Origin: Acidimicrobiaceae bacterium
Lineage (GTDB): Bacteria > Actinomycetota > Acidimicrobiia > Acidimicrobiales > RAAP-2
Length of the DNA stretch: 52,171 nt
Reading direction: 5' to 3'
Assembly (NCBI GenBank): GCA_003164095.1
Contig: PLRX01000148.1
Span: 1 to 52,171 of the forward strand
The notes beneath the pieces were generated by a model. That model did not search any database and was not told the DNA's origin. It was given only the letters and a program-made list of their open reading frames with translations. The stretch's first letter is position 1. Every line of letters begins with the position of its first letter. Below, piece by piece: positions 1 through 7,846 of the stretch. The position numbers and the translations under genes were made by a program.

Positions 1-20
1 CCCGAGGAGCACCCACCTAC

Positions 21-992
21 ATGGCGAAGCGAGCACTGATCACCGGCGTCACCGGCCAGGACGGCTCCTACCTGGCCGAGCTGCTGCTCGACGAGGGCTA
101 CGAGGTCAGCGGCATGGTCCGCCGCTCGAGCACCATCAACTTCGAGCGGATCGCCCACATCCAGGACCGGATCAACCTGGTCGCCGGCGACCTCCTCGAC
201 GAGGTCTCCATGATCAACATCCTGAAGGAGATCCGGCCGCACGAGGTCTACAACCTGGCCGCCCAGTCGTTCGTGCAGACCTCCTGGAACCAGCCGGTGC
301 TGACCGGTGAGACCACCGCACTCGGCGTCACCCGGGTGCTCGACGCCGTCCGCACCGTCGACCCCGGGATCCGCTTCTACCAGGCCAGCTCCTCGGAGAT
401 GTTCGGCAAGGTCCAGGAGGTCCCGCAGGTCGAGACGACCCCCTTCTACCCCCGCAGCCCCTACGGCGTGGCCAAGGTCTACGGCCACTGGATCACCGTC
501 AACTACCGCGAGAGCTACGACCTCCACGCCTCGTCGGGCATCCTCTTCAACCACGAGTCGCCCAGGCGCGGCCTCGAGTTCGTCACCCGCAAGGTCACCC
601 ACGGCGTGGCCCGGATCGCCGCCGGTATCGACCAGACGCTCGCCCTCGGCAACCTCGACGCCGAGCGGGACTGGGGTTTCGCCAAGGACTACGTCCGTGC
701 GATGTGGCTGATGCTCCAGCAGGACCAGCCCGACGACTACGTCGTCGCCACCGGCGAGACCCACTCGGTCAAGGAGCTTGTCGAGCTGTCGTTCGCCGCC
801 GCCGATCTCGACTGGGAGAAGCACGTGGTCATCGACGAGCGCTTCCTGCGCCCGGCCGAAGTGGACCTGCTCATCGGTGACCCGGCCAAGGCCGAGAAGA
901 CCCTCGGCTGGCACCGCGACGTCGACTTCCCGAAACTGGTCCAGATGATGGTCGAAGCCGACCTGGCCCTGGTGAAGAGCCAGCAGGCCTAG
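21..992 (+). CDS. gmd: GDP-mannose 4,6-dehydratase
   Basis: Short-chain dehydrogenase/reductase that converts GDP-D-mannose to GDP-4-keto-6-deoxymannose, the first step to GDP-fucose, GDP-rhamnose or GDP-perosamine for surface glycans. The 323-residue protein opens with the NADP-binding signature [15 protein letters not shown] (residues 9-23), has the SSSEMFGK segment and the YGVAK catalytic Tyr-Lys pair near residue 150, and the NHESPRRG stretch typical of the family. A GAGGAG lies 11 bases before the ATG. It is slightly shorter than the common 340-370 residues but has both ends. Its glycan partners would lie upstream, outside the window; the ccm operon that follows is functionally unrelated. 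Confidence 0.95.
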   Translation: MAKRALITGVTGQDGSYLAELLLDEGYEVSGMVRRSSTINFERIAHIQDRINLVAGDLLDEVSMINILKEIRPHEVYNLAAQSFVQTSWNQPVLTGETTALGVTRVLDAVRTVDPGIRFYQASSSEMFGKVQEVPQVETTPFYPRSPYGVAKVYGHWITVNYRESYDLHASSGILFNHESPRRGLEFVTRKVTHGVARIAAGIDQTLALGNLDAERDWGFAKDYVRAMWLMLQQDQPDDYVVATGETHSVKELVELSFAAADLDWEKHVVIDERFLRPAEVDLLIGDPAKAEKTLGWHRDVDFPKLVQMMVEADLALVKSQQA

Positions 993-1001
993 CGGTTGGT
1001 C

Positions 1002-1961
1002 ATGGCCGTCCTGGCGGCGATCCACGCCGACCCGCTCGGCCTCCTGGTCGCCTTCGGCGCCGGGATGCTGTCGTTCATTTCGCCGTGCGTGCTGCCGCTC
1101 GTTCCGGCCTACCTGTCCATGGTGTCCGGACTGTCGGCGGCCGAGCTGACGGCGTTGCAGGCCGGCCCCGCGCCGACGGTGGTCCCGGTCGCCCGACCCG
1201 TGCCCGTCGGTGGTGGACCGGTGGCCGTTCCCGACCCGTCGGATGGCGCGGTCCAGGGGGGCGGTAGCGGCACCGGCCCGTCGACGGCGACCGTCGACGG
1301 CGAGACGGCAGCGGGTCCGGACGCGGACGCGGAGGAGCTCAGGCGCCATCGGGGCCGACTGCTTCGGGGGATCCTGGCGTTCATCGCCGGCTTCACCGTC
1401 GTGTTCACGATTCTCGGCGCCTCGGCGTCGTCGCTGGGAAGGCTCTTCCTGACCCACCAGCACTCGCTGGAAGTCGTCTCGGGCGTCCTGATCGTCGCGT
1501 TCGGGGCCGTGCTGGTGGCCATGGCGGCCGGTGTCGCCCTCCCGATGGCGCTGTCGGGCGAGAAGCGGTTCAGCGTCCGTCCGTCCGTCCTCGGTGCGTG
1601 GGCCCCGCCGGTCATGGGCATGGCCTTCGCCTTCGCCTGGACACCCTGCATCGGGCCGGTGCTGGGGAGCGTCCTGGCCCTTGCCGCCGGCACCGGCGGT
1701 TCGGCCACCGGGGGGATCGCGCTGCTGCTGGCCTATTCGCTCGGATTGGGCGTCCCGTTCCTGCTCAGCGGACTGGCCTTCGGGCGGATGACCGACCTCC
1801 TGGCCCGGGTGAAGGGCCGTCTGCGCATCGTCGACCTGGTCGGCGGTGCCATCCTCATCGTCTTCGGCGTGCTGCTCCTGACCGGGAACGTCGATGTGGT
1901 CTCGGCCCACATCTCCACGTGGCTGCGTGACCTGCACCTGGGTCGGCTCTCCACCAGCTGA
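1002..1961 (+). CDS. ccdA: CcdA/DsbD-type transmembrane thiol-disulfide transporter
   Basis: Integral membrane protein that passes electrons from cytoplasmic thioredoxin to extracytoplasmic thioredoxin-like proteins, keeping apocytochrome c and its reductants reduced. The two redox cysteines are in the expected helices: SFISPCVLPLVP (Cys29) and AFAWTPCIGPVLG (about Cys216). About six hydrophobic segments are visible in 319 residues. Roughly residues 50-115 form an unusual Pro/Gly/Ala-rich insert between the first and second membrane segments. I place the start at ATG 1002; an in-frame TTG at 996 would add two residues. Neither has a clear ribosome site. It heads the ccm cluster, which fits a role in supplying electrons to CcmG. 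Confidence 0.88.
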   Translation: MAVLAAIHADPLGLLVAFGAGMLSFISPCVLPLVPAYLSMVSGLSAAELTALQAGPAPTVVPVARPVPVGGGPVAVPDPSDGAVQGGGSGTGPSTATVDGETAAGPDADAEELRRHRGRLLRGILAFIAGFTVVFTILGASASSLGRLFLTHQHSLEVVSGVLIVAFGAVLVAMAAGVALPMALSGEKRFSVRPSVLGAWAPPVMGMAFAFAWTPCIGPVLGSVLALAAGTGGSATGGIALLLAYSLGLGVPFLLSGLAFGRMTDLLARVKGRLRIVDLVGGAILIVFGVLLLTGNVDVVSAHISTWLRDLHLGRLSTS

Positions 1962-2049
1962 GGCTGTCGGCTGCGCCCGTGGGGGAGAGCCTCTCGGAAC
2001 CCCCGTCTGGCTACGGCCCGTCCGCCCCCGTAGCATTGACGCCAAGCCC

Positions 2050-2862
2050 ATGGCCCCCGCAGCTCTCCCTCCCCCTGCAGTCTCCCTCCGCGACGCGGTC
2101 GCGCTCTCGGGTCGGTTCCCGCTCCTGGCGGGAGTCGACCTCGACGTGGCCGTGGGTGAGACCGTCCTGGTCGAAGGCCCGAACGGTGCCGGGAAGACCA
2201 GTCTGCTGCGCGTCTGCGCAGGCCTCGTCCCCCTCGCCTCCGGTCACCTCTCGATTCTCGGGCTCGACCCGACCCGCAACCGCGTGGGCGTCCGGCGCCG
2301 GGTGGGCCTGCTGTCGCACGCCTCCCACCTCTACGACGACCTGACCGTGCGCGAAAACGTGCGGTTCGCCGTGCGGGCCGCCGGCGGTGACGTGGCCCGC
2401 ATCGACCCGGCGCTCGAACGCTGGGGACTGGTCGGACGACTGGCCAAGACCTCGGCGGGCAAGCTCTCGGCCGGCCAGCGCCGACGGGTCGCCCTGGCGG
2501 TGTTGACCGCCCGCTGGCCCGAGCTGTGGCTCCTCGACGAGCCCCACGCCGGCCTCGACGCCTCGGCCCGCCTGCTGCTCGACCAGGCCGTGCGCGATGC
2601 GGCGGCCAGCGGCGTCACGGTGCTCATCGCCAGCCACGAGTCGGGACCGGTGGAGGACCTGGCCGGCCGGGCCGTGACCGTGACCGGCGGGAGGGTCACC
2701 GGGCAGCGGACCCTCGCCCCGACGGCCGCCACCGCCACATCCCCCATCCCTGCCGCCCCCACCTCTGCTGTTCCGCCCGCCGGCGACCCGCAGGCCGTGG
2801 GCCGGGTCGTCGGCCAGGACGCTCCGACGCCCGTGAAGGGACCGGTGGCCCATGTGGCGTGA
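2050..2862 (+). CDS. ccmA: Cytochrome c maturation ABC ATPase CcmA
   Basis: ATP-binding subunit of the CcmAB(C) complex, which uses ATP to release haem-loaded CcmE from CcmC in System I cytochrome c maturation. Walker A is GPNGAGKTSLLR, the ABC signature LSAGQRRRVALA, and Walker B with the downstream Glu is LWLLDEPHAGLD; the switch histidine is in SHE. The 270-residue protein has a Pro/Ala/Thr-rich tail after the ATPase fold. The reading frame is open upstream to 1894, but that part overlaps ccdA and looks non-coding, so ATG 2050 is preferred. Its end overlaps ccmB by 11 bases. Confidence 0.9.
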   Translation: MAPAALPPPAVSLRDAVALSGRFPLLAGVDLDVAVGETVLVEGPNGAGKTSLLRVCAGLVPLASGHLSILGLDPTRNRVGVRRRVGLLSHASHLYDDLTVRENVRFAVRAAGGDVARIDPALERWGLVGRLAKTSAGKLSAGQRRRVALAVLTARWPELWLLDEPHAGLDASARLLLDQAVRDAAASGVTVLIASHESGPVEDLAGRAVTVTGGRVTGQRTLAPTAATATSPIPAAPTSAVPPAGDPQAVGRVVGQDAPTPVKGPVAHVA

Positions 2863-3523
2863 CGCCGCCCTGGTGGCCGGTAAGGACCTGCGCATCGAGG
2901 GTCGATCCCGGGTCGCGCTCTCCCAGGTCGCACCGTTCGGGATCGTGGCCCTGGTGCTCTTCGCCTTCGCCCTCGGTCCGGATCGGGAGACCATGGCCAA
3001 GGGCGCTCCGGGCCTGTTCTGGGTCGCCGTCCTGTTCTGCACGGTGCTGGCCATCCAGCGCAGCGTGTCGGTGGAGTCGTCCGACGGCGCCCGTGACGGC
3101 CTGCGCCTGTCGGGCATCGATCCCGCCGGCCTCTATCTCGGCAAGGCCGTCGCCGTGGCGGCCCAGCTCATCGTCCTCGAGGCGCTCCTGGCTGTCGGCG
3201 TCGTCCTGCTCTACGGCGCGCACATCGAGGTGCCGTGGATGATCGCCGTCTCGTGCTTGCTCGGCACGATCGGCCTGGCCGCGACGGGGACCCTCTACGG
3301 CGCGCTGTCGTCGGGTCTACGGGTGCGCGAGACGCTGCTCCCCTTCCTGCTCCTGCCCATCGCCGCTCCCGTGCTGCTGGCCGGCACACGGATCTGGCAG
3401 GCCGCCATGGCCGGCGGCACGCCGTCCGACGGCACGCAGTGGCTCCGGCTCCTCGTCGTATTCGATGCCGTCTACCTCGCCGTCGGCGTGGTCCTCTTCG
3501 GCCCCATCCAGGAGACGGCGTGA
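2852..3523 (+). CDS. ccmB: Haem exporter/maturation permease CcmB
   Basis: Membrane subunit paired with CcmA. The 223-residue protein has about six hydrophobic helices and begins with a short cytoplasmic stretch (AALVAGKDLRIEGRSR) like that of CcmB N termini. The SVESSDGARDGLRLSGID segment resembles the conserved cytoplasmic loop of the family. The ATG lies inside the end of ccmA and the stop shares bases with the GTG of ccmC, so translation is probably coupled on both sides. Confidence 0.9.
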   Translation: MWRDAALVAGKDLRIEGRSRVALSQVAPFGIVALVLFAFALGPDRETMAKGAPGLFWVAVLFCTVLAIQRSVSVESSDGARDGLRLSGIDPAGLYLGKAVAVAAQLIVLEALLAVGVVLLYGAHIEVPWMIAVSCLLGTIGLAATGTLYGALSSGLRVRETLLPFLLLPIAAPVLLAGTRIWQAAMAGGTPSDGTQWLRLLVVFDAVYLAVGVVLFGPIQETA

Positions 3524-4413
3524 CCCACGACCTGACCACCACGCCCCTCGAAGGCCCGGCTGCCGCCCATCCGTACTCCGGCGCCGCCACGAACACCCGG
3601 GTGAGCCCGCCCCCGTCGCCCTCGACCACCGCACGTCGCACGGAACACATCATCGGGCTCCTCGCACTCGTGGGTACGGCGGCCACCGTGTGGCTCGGCA
3701 TCTGGGTCACGCCTCCGGACAAGGTCCAGGGCGACCTGGTGCGCCTGGTCTACATCCACCCGGGCGTGGCCTGGGTGGCCCTCTACCTGGCCTTCGGGTT
3801 GGCCGCGGTGTCGACTCTCCTCTACCTGTGGCCCCGGACCCGTTCGCTGTTCTGGGACCGACTGGCCGCCGCCGCCGTCGAGGTCGGTGTGATCTTCAAC
3901 ATCTGCACCCTGGTGTCCGGCTCCATCTGGGGTAAGCCGACCTGGGGCGTCTGGTGGGCATGGGACGCCCGCCTGACGAGCACGGCCGTGCTGCTGGTGC
4001 TCTTCCTCGGCTACATGGCCCTGCGCCGGGTCCCGGCGGAGCCCGAGGTGCGTGCCCGCCGCAGCGCGTTCGTGGCGCTGTTCGCGGCGATCGACATCCC
4101 GATCATCCATTTCTCGGTCGACTGGTGGAACACCCTGCACCAGGGGGCCACCGTGCTCAACGCCAACCTGTCGCCGACGATCCACGGCTCGATGGCGTGG
4201 ACCCTGCTGCTGGGCTTCGTGGCCCTCACCCTGGTCTTCGTCTGGATGCTCCTGGTCCGGTACCGGATCGGGGCCATCGAGGACTGGCTCGCCGCCAACG
4301 AGCTCGACCTCGCCCTGGCCGAGCGTCAGGCCGAAGGGGTGGCGGCGAGTCGCGTGGCGTCCGACCCGGGCCCCGCCGGCGGCTCCCCGACGGACCGGGT
4401 GGGGGTGGCCTGA
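3520..4413 (+). CDS. ccmC: Cytochrome c maturation haem-handling protein CcmC
   Basis: Membrane protein that presents haem to CcmE. The tryptophan-rich signature is clear (WGVWWAWDARLTS), flanked by histidines in YIHPGVAW and in the region after the WDAR motif (IIHFSVDWWNTLHQG), which in the family ligate haem. About six membrane segments are visible in 297 residues. The start is set at GTG 3520, which overlaps the ccmB stop as GTGA; the frame is open further upstream but that part is shadow of ccmB. The N-terminal ~35 residues are Pro/Thr-rich and not conserved. Its end overlaps the ATG of ccmD. Confidence 0.92.
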   Translation: MTHDLTTTPLEGPAAAHPYSGAATNTRVSPPPSPSTTARRTEHIIGLLALVGTAATVWLGIWVTPPDKVQGDLVRLVYIHPGVAWVALYLAFGLAAVSTLLYLWPRTRSLFWDRLAAAAVEVGVIFNICTLVSGSIWGKPTWGVWWAWDARLTSTAVLLVLFLGYMALRRVPAEPEVRARRSAFVALFAAIDIPIIHFSVDWWNTLHQGATVLNANLSPTIHGSMAWTLLLGFVALTLVFVWMLLVRYRIGAIEDWLAANELDLALAERQAEGVAASRVASDPGPAGGSPTDRVGVA

Positions 4414-4637
4414 TGCGCTACGTCATCGCCGGGTACATCTTCGTCCTCGGACTCCTCGCCCTCTACGCCGTCGCGCTGGTCTGGCGCCGTCGGCGTCTCG
4501 TGCGCGCCGTCGCCCGGGTGACCGGGCCGGACGTCGCCGTCGTCGTCGTCGGCGGTAACGGCAGCCCTGGCGCATCAACCGTGGCCGGCGCTCCCGTATC
4601 GACCGGCGCCACGACCCCGCAGGCGGAGGCATCGTGA
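4413..4637 (+). CDS. ccmD: CcmD-like small membrane protein
   Basis: A 74-residue protein with one N-terminal membrane helix (about residues 4-24) followed by a basic cluster (WRRRRLVRAVARV) and an Ala/Gly/Thr-rich tail. This is the layout of CcmD, which helps release holo-CcmE from the CcmABC complex. CcmD is poorly conserved in sequence, so the call rests on size, topology and its place between ccmC and ccmE. ATG 4413 overlaps the ccmC stop by one base (TGATG) and the stop shares bases with the GTG of ccmE. The tail is longer than in E. coli CcmD. Confidence 0.75.
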   Translation: MRYVIAGYIFVLGLLALYAVALVWRRRRLVRAVARVTGPDVAVVVVGGNGSPGASTVAGAPVSTGATTPQAEAS

Positions 4638-5140
4638 CGACGGCACCTCCCGCTCCTGCTGCGCCGAGCGACGCCGGCCCGGACGCCGGACCGCCGGAGG
4701 GCCCGCGGCCCGCCGTCGTCACGCGCAGTCATACCATCCGGTACGTGGTGGTCGGCCTCGTGCTGGTCGGTGTACTGGTGTTCCTGTTGGTGAAGGGCCT
4801 CGGCTCGGCGCTCGACTTCTACCTGCCGGCCGATCAGGCCATGGCCCAGAAGGCGACGCTCGGCGACAAGACCTTCAACCTGGAGGGCGTGGTGGCGCCC
4901 GGGTCGATCCACGCCACCACGGAAGGGGTCGACTTCGTCGTCGCCTCCGGTGACGTCCGCCTTCCGGTTGCCAACACCGGGAGCCCGCCCCAGCTGTTCC
5001 AGGCGAACATCCCGGTGATCGCCGTGGGGCACTTCTCAGGCGACTCCTTCGTGTCCGACCAGATCCTCGTCAAGCATTCCTCGACGTACATCGCCGAGTA
5101 CCCGCAGCGGGTCACGGCGCCGAACGGCACCAAGCGGTGA
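4634..5140 (+). CDS. ccmE: Periplasmic haem chaperone CcmE
   Basis: Haem chaperone that binds haem covalently and delivers it to CcmF/H. After a Pro/Ala-rich cytoplasmic N terminus there is one membrane anchor (about residues 36-54) and then the OB-fold beta barrel. The haem-attachment motif H-x-x-x-Y is present as His148 and Tyr152 in LVKHSSTY, so this is the classical histidine-type CcmE and not the cysteine variant. Length 168 residues is normal. GTG 4634 overlaps the ccmD stop as GTGA. Confidence 0.93.
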   Translation: MTTAPPAPAAPSDAGPDAGPPEGPRPAVVTRSHTIRYVVVGLVLVGVLVFLLVKGLGSALDFYLPADQAMAQKATLGDKTFNLEGVVAPGSIHATTEGVDFVVASGDVRLPVANTGSPPQLFQANIPVIAVGHFSGDSFVSDQILVKHSSTYIAEYPQRVTAPNGTKR

Positions 5141-5180
5141 CGACCGGGACGGACCACGCCGCGGCCGGCCGCGGTCCACG

Positions 5181-7250
5181 GTGAACGGCACCCTCGGCCA
5201 CACCGGCGTCCTGCTCGCGTTCGCCGCGGCAGTCGTCGGGACCGTCGTGCTGCTGGTCGCCCTCGTCCGGCCGCGCCCAGGCGGTCTGCGGGCCGCCCGG
5301 ATCTACGCGCCGCTGATCCTGCTCGGGGGCGTCGTCGCCGTGGTGGCCATGCAGCGGGCACTGATCACGCACGACTTCTCGCTCACGTACGTGGCCGACA
5401 ACAACAGCCGATCCACCCCGCTGCTCTACTCGATCACCGGGATGTGGTCGGCCCTGGCGGGCTCGATCCTCCTGTGGGGGATCATCCTCGGGATCTACGT
5501 GACGGCGATGGTCTGGCGGTTCCGCAGTCGGGCCGACGACCAGCTCGTGGCGTGGGCGACGCTCGTCATGTACGTCGTGTGTGCATTCTTCTTCGGCCTG
5601 ATGCTGGGGCCGGCCGACCCGTTCACCCACGTGAGCGGTGCGATACCGACGAACGGGCTGGGACCAAATGTCCTGCTCCAGGACAACCCGCTCGTCCTGT
5701 TCCACCCGCCCATGCTCTACCTCGGCCTGGTCGGGTTCACCGTCCCCTTCGCCTTCGCCGTGGCGTCGTTGGTGACAGGACGGGTCGACGAGGACTGGCA
5801 GGGCGAGACCCGGCGCTGGACCCTGTTCGCCTGGACGTTCCTGACCATCGGCATCGTCCTCGGCGCCTGGTGGTCGTACCAGGTACTCGGGTGGGGAGGG
5901 TTCTGGGCGTGGGACCCGGTGGAGAACGCCTCGCTCATGCCGTGGCTGGTCGGAACCGCCTACCTCCACTCGGTCATGGTCCAGCAGCGGCGCGGCCTCC
6001 TGCGAGTGTGGAACCTGTCCCTCGTCATCGCCACGTTCAGCCTGACCATCCTGGGCACCTTCCTGACGAGGTCCGGTGTCATCCAGTCGGTGCACTCCTT
6101 CTCGGCCTCGTCGATCGGGCCACTCCTGCTGGGCTTCTTCGGTGTGGTCCTCGCCGTCGGCGTCGGACTGATCGCCTGGCGCGGTGACCGCCTCCGCTCG
6201 CCGGGCGGCATCGACTCGCCCCTCAGCCGGGAGGGAGCCTTCCTGGCCAACAACCTCCTGTTCGTGCTGTTCACCTTCGTCGTGCTCCTCGGCACCGTGT
6301 TCCCCCTCCTCTACGAGGCGGTCAACAGCGGTGCCCAGGTGGCCGTCGGCGCCCCCTACTTCAACCGCCTCGTCATCCCGATCGGCCTCGGGCTCCTGTT
6401 CCTGATGGCCGTCGCCCCCGCCCTCCCGTGGCGGAAGTCTTCCGCCGACGTGATGCGGGACCGCCTGGCCGTTCCCGCCGCCCTCGGGGTCGTGGTGGTG
6501 GTCGGCTGCGTGATCGGCGGGATCCACGGCATCGAGCCGCTCCTGGCCTTCGGCCTCGGGGCCTTCGCCGCAGCCTCGGCGGGCCGGGCCCTGGTGCTGT
6601 CGGTGCGGGGCGCCTGGCGTTCCGCACGTGGCGTCGGTGCGAGCACCGCCCGGGCCATCCTTGCCGGTTGGCGCGGGTTCGTCGGACGGGCGAACGGCGG
6701 CATGGTCGTCCACATCGGCGTGGTGTTCATCGCCGTGGGGCTCACGGCAGCGACCGCATTCGGCCAGCGGGGCACCCTCGTCCTGGCACATGGGGAGTCC
6801 GGCACGTTCGCCGGCCACACCGTCGAGTTCGTCGGTACCCGCGTGGTCCGGACGCCGTCCAACATCAGCCAGCAGGCGCTGCTGCGCATCGACGGGGGAG
6901 CGGTCTTCACCCCGGCCATCAGCCAGTTCGGGACCGGCACCCAGGCCGTCGGCACCCCGGCCATCGACTCGAGCGTGACCTCGGACGTCTACCTGACCAT
7001 CAACTCGATCCCGGCGAAGGGTGGGTCGTGGACGTTCGGCGTGGTCGTCCAGCCGCTGGTCATGTGGCTGTGGGTCGGAGGCGCACTGATCGTGGTCGGG
7101 TCGATCCTGTCCGCCGTCCCCGGACGGCGCCGGCGTCCCACCGACCCCGTGTCCGCACCACTGGGGGCGGTTGCGCCGCCCGTCGTCCCCGAGCCCGAAC
7201 TGGCCCCCGCCCCCGAGCGCGAGCCGGTCGGTGCGGGTGAGGCCCCGTGA
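5181..7250 (+). CDS. ccmF: Haem lyase subunit CcmF
   Basis: Large polytopic membrane protein that, with CcmH, transfers haem from CcmE to apocytochrome c. The WWD signature reads WGGFWAWDPVENASLMPW, with a conserved histidine soon after in AYLHSVMVQQRRG. The 689 residues contain about 14-15 hydrophobic segments plus a large extracytoplasmic domain near the C terminus, as expected. It is the only ccm gene preceded by a real gap (40 bases after ccmE). The start is GTG 5181. Its last bases overlap the GTG of the thioredoxin-like gene. Confidence 0.95.
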   Translation: MNGTLGHTGVLLAFAAAVVGTVVLLVALVRPRPGGLRAARIYAPLILLGGVVAVVAMQRALITHDFSLTYVADNNSRSTPLLYSITGMWSALAGSILLWGIILGIYVTAMVWRFRSRADDQLVAWATLVMYVVCAFFFGLMLGPADPFTHVSGAIPTNGLGPNVLLQDNPLVLFHPPMLYLGLVGFTVPFAFAVASLVTGRVDEDWQGETRRWTLFAWTFLTIGIVLGAWWSYQVLGWGGFWAWDPVENASLMPWLVGTAYLHSVMVQQRRGLLRVWNLSLVIATFSLTILGTFLTRSGVIQSVHSFSASSIGPLLLGFFGVVLAVGVGLIAWRGDRLRSPGGIDSPLSREGAFLANNLLFVLFTFVVLLGTVFPLLYEAVNSGAQVAVGAPYFNRLVIPIGLGLLFLMAVAPALPWRKSSADVMRDRLAVPAALGVVVVVGCVIGGIHGIEPLLAFGLGAFAAASAGRALVLSVRGAWRSARGVGASTARAILAGWRGFVGRANGGMVVHIGVVFIAVGLTAATAFGQRGTLVLAHGESGTFAGHTVEFVGTRVVRTPSNISQQALLRIDGGAVFTPAISQFGTGTQAVGTPAIDSSVTSDVYLTINSIPAKGGSWTFGVVVQPLVMWLWVGGALIVVGSILSAVPGRRRRPTDPVSAPLGAVAPPVVPEPELAPAPEREPVGAGEAP

Positions 7251-7846
7251 CCGGGGTCCTCCCGCCCGAGACCACCCCAGTGCCGCCACAGGCCCAGTCG
7301 ACGCGGCGCCGCCACACGGCGCGATGGGCCGCGGTCGCGGTGCTGGTGGTAGCTGCAGGCCTCATCGCCGTGCTGGCCACCCGCCCGCCGGCCGACGTGT
7401 CGGAGGTGCAGAGCCCGCTGGTGGGCCAGCAGGCCCCACCGGTGCGCGGCCTCACGGTGGACGGCAAGGCATTCGCCCTGACGCGACCGCCGGGAACCTT
7501 CGTCGTCCTCAACTTCTTCGCCAGCTGGTGCGAGCCCTGCCAGACCGAGGGACCCGAACTCGTGCGCTTCGCTTTCGAACACCAGCAGACCGGTGACGCA
7601 AGGCTCGTGAGCGTCGTCTTCGACGACACCACGGCGGCCGCCCGCTCCTACCAGGCCACCCTCGGCGCCACCTGGCCCACCCTGGCTGATCCACGGGGCG
7701 TGATCGCACTCGGCTACGGGGTCAGGGCGCCGCCGTCGACGTTCCTGATCGCCCCTGACGGTCGGGTGGTCGCCTACATCGTGGCCCCGGTGACCGCCTC
7801 CGACCTCGACGGCCTCATCGCCCGGGCCAAGGCGACCGGCGCATGA
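7247..7846 (+). CDS. ccmG: CcmG/TlpA-type extracytoplasmic thioredoxin
   Basis: Membrane-anchored thioredoxin-fold protein that reduces the CXXCH cysteines of apocytochrome c or the CcmH disulfide. A single N-terminal anchor (about residues 27-45) precedes the domain, and the redox motif is WCEPC (Cys95, Cys98) in LNFFASWCEPCQTEGPEL. The cis-proline region is VRAPPSTFLIAPDG. Position between ccmF and ccmH and the overlap at both ends favour CcmG (DsbE) over a general TlpA/ResA role. Electrons would come from the CcdA at the head of the operon. Confidence 0.88.
   Translation: MTGVLPPETTPVPPQAQSTRRRHTARWAAVAVLVVAAGLIAVLATRPPADVSEVQSPLVGQQAPPVRGLTVDGKAFALTRPPGTFVVLNFFASWCEPCQTEGPELVRFAFEHQQTGDARLVSVVFDDTTAAARSYQATLGATWPTLADPRGVIALGYGVRAPPSTFLIAPDGRVVAYIVAPVTASDLDGLIARAKATGA

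Noticed and set aside
1894-2049. N-terminal extension of CcmA
   Set aside because: It overlaps the ccdA end, lacks ABC features, and ATG 2050 is the better start.
5112-7289. Minus-strand open frame of about 725 codons over ccmF
   Set aside because: Antisense shadow of a clear CcmF; composition is Asp/Glu/His/Gly-rich without motifs.
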